Assembly (NCBI GenBank): GCA_947378615.1
Contig: CANCKV010000035.1
Location: 1 to 12,252, forward strand
Reading direction: 5' to 3'
DNA length: 12,252 nt
DNA from: Chitinophagaceae bacterium
GTDB taxonomy: Bacteria > Bacteroidota > Bacteroidia > Chitinophagales > Chitinophagaceae
Below, in pieces: positions 1 to 7,338 of this stretch; position 1 is the first letter of the stretch; every line of letters starts with the position of its first letter. Below the pieces are notes generated by a model. It made no database searches. It saw only the letters and a program-made list of their open reading frames with translations, and was not told where the DNA came from. A program made the position numbers and the translations under genes.

Positions 1-3000
1 GATATCATTACTAGTAGGAGTAGCCCTTGTTGTGCCAGTAACACCACCAAGAACTGTTTTCCAATTAGTACTTACAGTCCAATCGGCAGGTGAAGTAACA
101 CTACCAACACCACCAACCCAATAATAACTAATATGACCTAAGTAAGTAAACGGTTGGGTAATGGTACTGCCATTGCTAAGCGTTACTGACAAACTCTGTA
201 GTAATAAGCTACCTACTTCTGGCACGGTACCAGTGATTGTAGTAGAGTTGATGGATTGATTGGCAAGTTGAACCCCATTAATACTTACGGAAGATACCCC
301 CGTAAAATTAGTGTATGCACCTGCAGTGATGGTAATGGTTTGTCCAAAATATCCGGTATTCGCTGATTGACCAACAATAGAACCAACTCCATAAGTCATA
401 ATACCAGTATAGCCAATGGCAAAATACTTGGTACTTCCACCCGTTATTGTAGAATTACTTTGAATGGTTGATGAAGAAACAGTACCAACAATTTGTGAGT
501 AGCCACTTCCTGTGCTTTGTGCCAATGAACTTTGTGCAGTTACATCTGCACCACTAGTGAGGGCAATCGTTGAATTGGTGAAATTTCCTGTTGTTGAAAA
601 TGTCCAATAAGTACCACTTAGACTAAAAAGTGGAGCGGTTGCAGATCCACCCACACTACTTCCTGAACTGAAAGCTTGTGCTGTAACAGTAACGGTTCCA
701 GTACCTGTGGTTGGATTTACAACAGCCAAGGGATAATAAGTTGTTGCAGTACCTACAGGTAATGTATAAGTTGCTGTTCCACTTGTACTTGCAGGAAGAG
801 TTATTGTAATTGGTCCATTAATATAGGAACTGCTACTTCCTGTTAAAATTGCTGTCGTTGAAGAAACTGTCAAAGTGTTAGAAACACTAGTTGTTACGAT
901 TCCACTAGTGAGTGTCAATACACCACCCACAGTAATGGGACTATTTAAGGTTACCCCACCACTTGTAGTGGCAATAGTTAGACTTTTGAAGGTAGTTGAA
1001 CCAGTTATTGTTTGATTTGCACCAATAAAAGATACGGTAGAAGTACCTGCGTTAAATATACCACTATTACTAAAAGTAGAGGACAATTGTAAAGAACTAT
1101 TATTAGCATTGAAGGTGCTGTTATTTGTAAAAGCACCTGTCACAGCTAAGGTTCCAGAACCTACATTTACAGTTCCATTATTAATAAAGGTAGTATTGAC
1201 TGTTAGGTTTTGACCATTCATAGATAACGTATTTCCTGACGAAATGCTTATCGATGCAACAGTAGGAGACACATCCAAAACAATATCTTTTGCTCCTGTT
1301 TTAGTCACCTGTACATTATCTGTAGTAGTTGGCACACCAACAGGACTCCAGTTATTGTCATCACTCCAATTTGTGGTACTTGATGTACCCACCCAAACCT
1401 TCGGTAAAGCAAGGAATGTAATATTGGTATTACCAGTTGCGTCAGTACTAAATTGAGAATTTAATGCGGTAGCATTACTGTTTGTAATGTCCTGTATGGA
1501 ATTATAAATCAAATTATTGGTTGCAGCAGGTGCATAATTAATTAATGCCGCTGTTCCATTCGTAGAACTCTTAATGGTTAACAGATTCCCTAATGTACCA
1601 TTAAGAACTAAATTACCACTAAATGTTTGCGTTACACTAGCGGGCAAGGTTAAGGTATAAGCAGAAGTCACAGATTTTGTAAAATTGACAAAGCTATTTG
1701 CCCCTGTTATTGATTGATTACCTCCGTTAAAAACAACTGAACTTGATGTTCCCGCAGAAAAAGTTCCTGTTTTATTCCAATTGCCTGCTACATTTAAAGT
1801 AGAAGAAGTGCCTGTGGTGAATGTTCCTCCAGTTATAGACAAATTACCACCCACAGTTACTGTTGAAGAAGAAGCCGTTGATAAACTTCCACTTGTAATT
1901 GTCAAATTGTAATAAGTAAGTGAAGGTATCGTTGAGGTAGATGTATTAAATGATACAGTAGATGTATTTGCATTAAATGTACCGTTATTTGTAAAACTAC
2001 CGGCAATTGCTAATATACCCGTACCAAGGGTCAATGTTCCACTATTACTGACAGTAGAATTAGCGGTTAAGTTATTGCCATTGAGATTTAGCGTACCTAC
2101 TGATACCTGTAATGCTCCAGAAACAGTAATATTTCCGCCCAACTGAACACCACTAGCATTACTGATTGTTAAGTTTTGATAGGCTGTAGATGTTGGTATT
2201 GTTTGACTACTACCTCCATTAAAGACAAGAGTTGAGTTGGCACTTAATGTTCCAAAAGTTGGCAGAGTCGTATTTTGTAGTGTTAATGTAGAACTCGCTG
2301 CAACATCAATTGTTCCTGAAAGAGTAAAACTAGAGGGTATGGTGAAATTAGTAGCAGTTGAACCATCACCTACTACTACTTTTGAACCTGTACCACTTAC
2401 TACCCAATTAGCACCAATTGTTGCAGTTGTAGCATTCCTTATATTATAAGTAACGCCAGCAGTTATAAAATCATTTGGTGCAGTTCCTGTTCCATTTGTA
2501 TTACTACCCCAATTGGCAAGGACGTCTAAATTTCCAGAACCACTATAATAATAGTTTGGATAATATATTTTAGAGTTATTATTAACAACGATAGTTCCAG
2601 TTATTGTTACTGGTTTAGTTAAATATAAATTTACAGCATTAAAACCATCACCTACATAAATAGCAGAATTGTTGCCTGATACCGCCCAAGTACTACTAGA
2701 GAATGTATTAATGGCAGTAGCGTTATTTAAAATAAATACTTGATTGTTAGATGTAAAATCTGATGGAGCTGTACCAGTACCATCGTAATTGCTACCCCAA
2801 CTACCAACAGCATCTACATTATTGGTGCCTCCTTTATAATAGTAAACAGACATATTAGCTGCAGAAGCTGCATTTGTAGGAGCAACAGAGATACCCCTAA
2901 AGATATCCTTATTTGCCGAACCTGCAACAATGACTGTTTCTGTACCACTCATTGCCACATTGTAAGCAGAGGCATCAACAATCTTTACAACAACAGGCAC

Positions 3001-4617
3001 ACCATCAGCACTTGGAGTTGCATTTATACTGTTTCCACTATAAGTATATTTAGTGGCAAATAATGTAAACCCACCTCCTAGATTAGGTTGTGCAGTTACT
3101 GTTAAATAATTATTTGCACTAGTACCAAAACTACCTGCAGCAGTCCAAGATGAAACTGCTGTGGCTCGATAATATTTGTAGATGCCTCCTACAGAAGACG
3201 CAGAAGAATAATAAGTTTGTGCACTTTGAGAAGAAGTGGCTACTTGAGATAAGGTTAGAGTAGCAGTTCCACCACCACTTGAAATGGTAGTCCCATTAGG
3301 AATACCTGGTCCAGAAATATAGTTGCCATTTGCAAATCCTGCATTTCCAGCAGCAAGTGTAACTGTTGAGCTATTTAAAGTCACCCCATTTGTTGCAGCA
3401 GCTTGTGAAGTTGTAGCACCAACAGCCACATACATTACCTCTCCACCACCAGAAAGTGGCTTTACAAAACAATACCCCCTACTGTTCGTTACATTATTTC
3501 CTGAAGTAGAATTAGGAGGGTTAGCAGCCGAGGTTTGTGTAGTATTCGGTAAAGTAGAAAAATAACCATAAACCTGTCCACTTCTTGAAGTATAAAGATA
3601 ATTATCCAACCCACTAAAGTTCATTTGTCTAAATCCGTTTCCATTTGTGCTAGCCAAAATGTTGGTAGGTGTACTTGTTCCATTGATTGCTTGGTATAAT
3701 ATCCCATTTGCAGTACCACTTAGACCACTATAACTCATCCACAAACCTGTTCCATCTGTAACTACACTCTTAGGTGGAAAACTATTTATTGGAGACGTCA
3801 TTTCAACCGTTAATACAGCATTTAAAGCTACAGTAGCTGCTTGAGAAAGGGTGGCAATCTTAGTAGAGTTATCATAAGCTCTTATAGTTGTATTTGGAAG
3901 AATGCCTAAGCCAGTAATATTGTATAGGCTTGCACTTGTATAATAAGTAACCGCAGCATTTGTTCCTGAAGCAGGATTTGAAATAGTTAATGCTGTAGTT
4001 CCTCCGCCACCTGTAATCGTGGTACCTACAGGTATATTGGGCCCATATATGTAATTACCATTAGCAAAATTAGAATTGGCAGAAGCTAAATTTACAGTAG
4101 TAAGGAAACCAGCAGCGATAGAAGTTGCTGTGCCAGTTGCGGAAGTACTACTAAAATTTGGATTAGTATTCAATTGTAAAGAAGTACTTGAAGTTGAGGC
4201 AGCAGCAGCAGTCACAAATTGATAACTTGAACCTGTAAATGTCGTTGCAGTATTGATAGTACCATCATACTTTAACAATGCCCCTACTCTATTACCTGTA
4301 GAACTTGTTTGACCATAAGCACCAAATGTGGCAAATTGCCCATTCCCGGAACGGGACATATATCCATATTCGGTTTCACTTGAACCACTACTTGTAAGAT
4401 AAACCGGATTATTAGGAGTTGTGAGTGTACTAAGGTCTTTGGTTTGCACCAAATTCCCTGTAGGTGTATATTCATTAATTTTGACTGCACCAGGTGTTCC
4501 ACTAGTATTATTCTGAGATAGTACCACAAAATTACCAGGTGTAAATGCACGCATTTGTGCATTTGTAAAGACACAAAAAGAAAAAAGAAATAAAAAGAGT
4601 GTTATTAACTTCTTCAT
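1..4617 (-). CDS. Giant secreted adhesin-like repeat protein, C-terminus beyond window
   Basis: One frame runs from the ATG at 4617-4615 to base 1 without a stop: 1539 codons, checked codon by codon, with the 3' end outside the window. Residues 1-20 form a classic signal peptide (MKKLITLFLFLFSFCVFTNA, then QMRAF), so the protein is exported. Residues about 21-579 resemble the N-terminal propeller-like domain of large Bacteroidota surface proteins; cues are TPGNFVVL, INEYTPTGNLVQ, GYMSRSGNGQFATFG and the closing IFRGISVAP. Two 58-residue repeats (173-230, 417-474) interrupt it. Then come WGSN/WVG-type beta modules starting near 592, 689, 1074 and 1498, long Thr/Ser/Asn/Gly-rich beta-repeat stretches with few charged residues, and an IPT/TIG-like segment at about 1424-1494. 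Such proteins usually end in a type IX secretion sorting domain; that end is not visible. A surface or matrix adhesin role is inference; no catalytic motif was recognised. Confidence 0.88.
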   Translation of the reverse strand, partial: MKKLITLFLFLFSFCVFTNAQMRAFTPGNFVVLSQNNTSGTPGAVKINEYTPTGNLVQTKDLSTLTTPNNPVYLTSSGSSETEYGYMSRSGNGQFATFGAYGQTSSTGNRVGALLKYDGTINTATTFTGSSYQFVTAAAASTSSTSLQLNTNPNFSSTSATGTATSIAAGFLTTVNLASANSNFANGNYIYGPNIPVGTTITGGGGTTALTISNPASGTNAAVTYYTSASLYNITGLGILPNTTIRAYDNSTKIATLSQAATVALNAVLTVEMTSPINSFPPKSVVTDGTGLWMSYSGLSGTANGILYQAINGTSTPTNILASTNGNGFRQMNFSGLDNYLYTSRSGQVYGYFSTLPNTTQTSAANPPNSTSGNNVTNSRGYCFVKPLSGGGEVMYVAVGATTSQAAATNGVTLNSSTVTLAAGNAGFANGNYISGPGIPNGTTISSGGGTATLTLSQVATSSQSAQTYYSSASSVGGIYKYYRATAVSSWTAAGSFGTSANNYLTVTAQPNLGGGFTLFATKYTYSGNSINATPSADGVPVVVKIVDASAYNVAMSGTETVIVAGSANKDIFRGISVAPTNAASAANMSVYYYKGGTNNVDAVGSWGSNYDGTGTAPSDFTSNNQVFILNNATAINTFSSSTWAVSGNNSAIYVGDGFNAVNLYLTKPVTITGTIVVNNNSKIYYPNYYYSGSGNLDVLANWGSNTNGTGTAPNDFITAGVTYNIRNATTATIGANWVVSGTGSKVVVGDGSTATNFTIPSSFTLSGTIDVAASSTLTLQNTTLPTFGTLSANSTLVFNGGSSQTIPTSTAYQNLTISNASGVQLGGNITVSGALQVSVGTLNLNGNNLTANSTVSNSGTLTLGTGILAIAGSFTNNGTFNANTSTVSFNTSTSTIPSLTYYNLTITSGSLSTASSSTVTVGGNLSITGGTFTTGTSSTLNVAGNWNKTGTFSAGTSSSVVFNGGNQSITGANSFVNFTKSVTSAYTLTLPASVTQTFSGNLVLNGTLGNLLTIKSSTNGTAALINYAPAATNNLIYNSIQDITNSNATALNSQFSTDATGNTNITFLALPKVWVGTSSTTNWSDDNNWSPVGVPTTTDNVQVTKTGAKDIVLDVSPTVASISISSGNTLSMNGQNLTVNTTFINNGTVNVGSGTLAVTGAFTNNSTFNANNSSLQLSSTFSNSGIFNAGTSTVSFIGANQTITGSTTFKSLTIATTSGGVTLNSPITVGGVLTLTSGIVTTSVSNTLTVSSTTAILTGSSSSYINGPITITLPASTSGTATYTLPVGTATTYYPLAVVNPTTGTGTVTVTAQAFSSGSSVGGSATAPLFSLSGTYWTFSTTGNFTNSTIALTSGADVTAQSSLAQSTGSGYSQIVGTVSSSTIQSNSTITGGSTKYFAIGYTGIMTYGVGSIVGQSANTGYFGQTITITAGAYTNFTGVSSVSINGVQLANQSINSTTITGTVPEVGSLLLQSLSVTLSNGSTITQPFTYLGHISYYWVGGVGSVTSPADWTVSTNWKTVLGGVTGTTRATPTSNDI
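2272..2553 (-). repeat. YYY...WGSN beta module B (adhesin residues 689-782)
   Basis: A 94-residue unit in tandem with module A. It shares YYY at the start, NWGSNTNGTGTAPNDF, RNAT, WVVSG, VGDGSTATNF and LSGTI. Diverged relatives begin near residue 1074 (KVWVGTSSTTNWSDDNNW) and residue 1498 (YYWVGGVGS...DWT...TNW); the last is cut by the window edge. Between them the protein has shorter glycine/asparagine strand repeats, for example residues 860-891 and 1148-1179, which share GSFTNNGTFNAN and GAFTNNSTFNAN. Confidence 0.75.
2554..2844 (-). repeat. YYY...WGSN beta module A (adhesin residues 592-688)
   Basis: A 97-residue unit opening with YYYKGG and containing SWGSNYDGTGTAPSDF, NNAT, WAVSGN, VGDG and a TITGTI strand. 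It is followed directly by a related unit at 2272-2553. It begins just after the end of the propeller-like domain (IFRGISVAP), so it starts the stalk part of the protein. Confidence 0.75.
3196..3369 (-). repeat. 58-residue internal repeat, copy 2 (adhesin residues 417-474)
   Basis: Second copy of the module at 3928-4101, of identical length and without indels. It contains GFANGNYISGPGIPNGTTIS, a three-Gly run and TYYSSAS. The two copies start 244 residues apart, both inside the propeller-like N-terminal region, so they look like insertions into, or linkers between, units of that fold rather than part of the downstream stalk. Confidence 0.8.
3928..4101 (-). repeat. 58-residue internal repeat, copy 1 (adhesin residues 173-230)
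   Basis: This stretch encodes 58 residues containing NFANGNYIYGPNIPVGTTIT, a four-Gly run and a TYYTSAS ending. It aligns without gaps to 3196-3369, with about 35 of 58 identical residues by hand count. The pattern (beta strand, NG-Y-I-x-G-P-x-IP-x-GTTI, then L-T-hydrophobic-S) resembles short beta-rich modules common in bacterial surface proteins. A shorter, diverged unit follows directly at residues 232-271 (LGILPNTTI ... IATLSQAAT). Confidence 0.8.
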
Positions 4618-4656
4618 AATTAAAAATTTAAAGTGTTTATATGTGTTTGAGTGTAA

Positions 4657-4687
4657 TTAATTTAATAAAAAACTGATTTAATGGCAA
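4657..4687 (-). promoter_or_regulatory. Weak candidate promoter for the adhesin gene
   Basis: On the minus strand, a TTG at 4687-4685 is followed after 20 bases by TAAATTAA at 4664-4657. This partly matches the Bacteroidota housekeeping promoter (TTTG, about 19-21 bases, TAnnTTTG), but the last two bases of the -7 box differ. It would give a leader of roughly 30 bases before the ATG at 4617. The region is very AT-rich, so a chance match is likely. The rest of the 136-base gap has only short competing stems and no convincing terminator. Confidence 0.2.
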
Positions 4688-4753
4688 GGGCATAGCCTTA
4701 CTATGTCATTAAAACACAGTAAAATGTCCTTGAAAAACTTAATAAGGTATCGT

Positions 4754-5725
4754 TTAAGGTGAAATTTCTACTTCCAATTCCTTTACCCTGCCTTTTTGCT
4801 CAGCATAACTAGCATTAGAGGAAACAAATGTCACTTTGTACTTACCTGAACTCGTGTAAGGTGGTGGTCTAAATGATGTAAACATAGCATCAGTATAGGT
4901 TTTTATGATGGAAGTCGGCTTATCTGTCGGTACTCTATTGAGGTATAAATCCTTTGAAATTACCCAATCTTCATTATCTGCACTCGTAGAAGTAGTACCT
5001 GCAAAAGAGAGTTGAGTAGTAGAAACAGACCAATTCTGAGATTTATTTAAGATGTTGACTGCCTTCCAAACAGGATTTAAGGTAGCAACAGTAAAGGTAT
5101 CGTTCGTAACTCTATTAGTAGAGTCGATTCCTCTAGCATAAAAAGTTAAGTTCAGGTTATTAATCGTCCACTTAGGTTGTGTTTTGCCAGTTACAGCCTT
5201 ATATCTAAACGCAAAAAATACGGCACTATCTTTAAAATCACTGACATCTATGTTACTAGAAGAGGTAAATGCAGTTGAAGTTCCATCAGAAAGTATTACT
5301 CTGTTTGTAATGTCAACCCAAGTAGCAGCCACAATACTAGCAGAATCGTATTTACCATTAAAGTTTTTGGAAGCTAAAACAGACAATGTATTCAATTGTC
5401 CACTGTTTTGTAATAAACTCTGAAATTGTAGAATAGCTTTCCCTTTAGCCAAAGTTCTATTGTAAAATTCATATCGATTACCTAAGACAGTGGGATAATT
5501 AGCTATTTTTTCGCCAGAATAATAGGCAATATTATCAGCGTAACCACTAAACCTGAAGTTTATGCTGTCTCCAAATTTATATTTGACAGAATCCAACGAA
5601 ATATCAAGTGTTACGGATTCAACCGTACCTTTCTGGCATCCAACCATAAATAATACAGCAACTGATAAAATCATTGCTGTTAAGAATGAAAGTTTTATAC
5701 TGATATGTTTATTTATCATTACCAT
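4754..5725 (-). CDS. DUF5017-like outer-membrane lipoprotein
   Basis: A 323-residue lipoprotein. The hydrophobic stretch at residues 11-28 ends in the lipobox MVGC, with C30 as the lipid-carrying residue. The mature part resembles the Bacteroidota DUF5017 family: a PKD-like N-terminal beta region (KFGDSINFRFSGYADNIAYYSGE, cited here as residues 50-72) and a C-terminal beta region with NEDWVISKDL (251-260) and GKYKVTFVSSNASY (294-307). Family members commonly sit directly after susD, where they probably bind substrate at the cell surface like SusE/SusF; that role is inference. The gene overlaps the susD 3' end. ATG at 5725 gives a 7-base overlap; ATG at 5719 (M3) forms TAATG with the susD stop, equally plausible and pointing to coupled translation. 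Stop is TAA at 4756-4754. Confidence 0.85.
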   Translation of the reverse strand: MVMINKHISIKLSFLTAMILSVAVLFMVGCQKGTVESVTLDISLDSVKYKFGDSINFRFSGYADNIAYYSGEKIANYPTVLGNRYEFYNRTLAKGKAILQFQSLLQNSGQLNTLSVLASKNFNGKYDSASIVAATWVDITNRVILSDGTSTAFTSSSNIDVSDFKDSAVFFAFRYKAVTGKTQPKWTINNLNLTFYARGIDSTNRVTNDTFTVATLNPVWKAVNILNKSQNWSVSTTQLSFAGTTSTSADNEDWVISKDLYLNRVPTDKPTSIIKTYTDAMFTSFRPPPYTSSGKYKVTFVSSNASYAEQKGRVKELEVEISP

Positions 5726-7317
5726 CCTGGGTTTTGTTTAGCCAAATTGTTTAAAGTAATTTCACTTGTGGGTATAGGCAGTAATCGGTACTTGGAAGTA
5801 ATACGATTGTAAACCGTTGCAAACCCAACTTGATAATTATTAGTAATAAATTTCTGTGCCTCATTCTGTAGTGTCTGTTCATAAATGCCCCACCTAATTA
5901 AATCTAGTCTTCTTGTAAATTCAAAACACAATTCCCTTGCCCGTTCGTCTTGTATTGCCTTTCTAAAACTCTCCTTATCCGTAATTAAAAAATTGGGATC
6001 TGTTGAAGATGAAGAATACATTTTTACACAATTAGCTCTTTGTCTAACCAAATTCAAGATATCAATCGTGGTAAATTCATCACTTGGCCCACTTATTTCA
6101 TTTTTAGCTTCTGCATACATTAGCAGCACATCTGCATAACGGAGTATTGGAAAGTTTTCACCACTTGCTCCACTAGCTGGTCGAACAATTTCGTATTTGC
6201 GTCTGCACTTACCTGGATTTTTATCAATCACCTTTTGTTTTATTAGAGTTGGTGTTTTATTTAAACTATCTTTTGGAGTCTCCCATGCTGTATTTCCTTT
6301 GTAATAAAAAGGAGCAATGTTCCAATCTTTCCGTATGTCTGTTGTATCTGTATTATATAAACCTGCAAGAGTATAGGTTACTTTAAACCAATCTAATGTA
6401 TATCCTACAACTGTATTTGTGCTAGGGCAACTAATACCAGGTGAACCTTGCCCTACCCACGAACTTCCACGATAGTAAGGAGCTTGTGGTACAGTGAATT
6501 CAGCTTCCCACATAGATTCCTTCAAGTCATAAGCGTCCTGTGCCACGTTAATCCATATCTGACGATAATCAGTATTCAAGGAATTTTTATTGGCGTCAAT
6601 CACCTTTTTCGCCCAGGTAGCTGCGTCATTGTAATGATCGGTAAGTAATAAGGGATACCCAGCCATATATAAATTCACTCTAGCCAAAATACCTCTAACA
6701 ACTTGTTTATTAATTCTTACAGGTTGTTGCTGACTCGGATCTACATCATTTACATTTTGTTCAGCGGCTATCATTTCTGATAGAATGAAATTATAAACAT
6801 CTTTTGAAGGGGTGAATGGGATATTAATTACTAATTTACTAACCAAAGAACTTGTTTTTAAAGGAACATCACCAAAGTTAGAGGTGAGGATAAAATAATA
6901 GTAAGCCCTTAAAAATCGGGCTTCTGCCCTGTAAACCTCACGGGTTGTGCTATCCATTGTAGGCTTGTCAATATTTTCTAAAAAAAGGTTACAGTTATTG
7001 ACATATCTGAAACACTGACTCCAATAGGAATTAATAGAAGACTGTGTAGCATCAAATACCAAACTATTCACGCTATTGGTATTTGTAGCAAACAATTCGT
7101 CGGTAGGCACTCCCCAACCACCCACAACTGTTCCTCCATAAATGCCACTACCATTATCAGTAAACCCAGCATAAAGACCCAATAAGGCACTAGTTGCTTC
7201 AGTTGCATTATTAAAATAATTCTCGGGAGCGATAAAATCCTTGGGGGTTTGCTCCAAAAATTTTTTACAACCGGTAATTGTAAAGATGAGTAAAAAGAAA
7301 ATGATAAATTGTCGCAT
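5719..7317 (-). CDS. SusD/RagB-family substrate-binding lipoprotein
   Basis: A 532-residue protein of normal SusD length. Residues 1-17 form a lipoprotein signal with lipobox ITGC (C17), followed by KKFLEQTPKDF, typical of the family. Further family marks are the TPR-like helices with RAYYYFILTSNFGDVPL (137-153), LARVNLYMAGYPL (211-223), LRYADVLLMYAEAKNE (392-407), the DERARELCFEFTRRLDLIRWG block (458-477) and the C-terminal LLPIPTSEI...QNPGW. SusD proteins cap the SusC barrel on the outside of the outer membrane and hand substrate to it. The gene starts 21 bases after susC ends, so the two are almost certainly co-transcribed. The substrate cannot be read from the sequence; glycan is usual, but peptide or other oligomers are known for the superfamily. 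Confidence 0.96.
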   Translation of the reverse strand: MRQFIIFFLLIFTITGCKKFLEQTPKDFIAPENYFNNATEATSALLGLYAGFTDNGSGIYGGTVVGGWGVPTDELFATNTNSVNSLVFDATQSSINSYWSQCFRYVNNCNLFLENIDKPTMDSTTREVYRAEARFLRAYYYFILTSNFGDVPLKTSSLVSKLVINIPFTPSKDVYNFILSEMIAAEQNVNDVDPSQQQPVRINKQVVRGILARVNLYMAGYPLLLTDHYNDAATWAKKVIDANKNSLNTDYRQIWINVAQDAYDLKESMWEAEFTVPQAPYYRGSSWVGQGSPGISCPSTNTVVGYTLDWFKVTYTLAGLYNTDTTDIRKDWNIAPFYYKGNTAWETPKDSLNKTPTLIKQKVIDKNPGKCRRKYEIVRPASGASGENFPILRYADVLLMYAEAKNEISGPSDEFTTIDILNLVRQRANCVKMYSSSSTDPNFLITDKESFRKAIQDERARELCFEFTRRLDLIRWGIYEQTLQNEAQKFITNNYQVGFATVYNRITSKYRLLPIPTSEITLNNLAKQNPGW

Positions 7318-7338
7318 CGTTATTAATAAAAAGGTTAG

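Noticed and set aside
3323..3565. Plus-strand open frames opposite the adhesin (also at 1244-1456 and 2237-2449)
   Set aside because: Ser/Thr/Asn-rich repeats on the minus strand leave long stop-free antisense frames; the products are low-complexity Val/Leu/Pro sequences with no family marks.
4284..4574. A 96-codon minus-strand open frame near the start of the adhesin gene
   Set aside because: It lies in another frame inside the adhesin coding region; the signal peptide and domain motifs are all in the frame starting at 4617.
1..4617. Phase-variable or DNA-level tandem repeats in the adhesin
   Set aside because: The repeats are recognisable at protein level but diverged at base level; I saw no perfect short tandem repeat tract long enough to suggest slippage, and no frameshift.
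4685..4740. Terminator in the lipoprotein-adhesin gap
   Set aside because: The short stems there (for example CATAG/CTATG, and TTACTGTG with CATAGTAA) compete with each other, are AT-rich, and are not followed directly by a T-run; the only T-run is about a dozen bases away.
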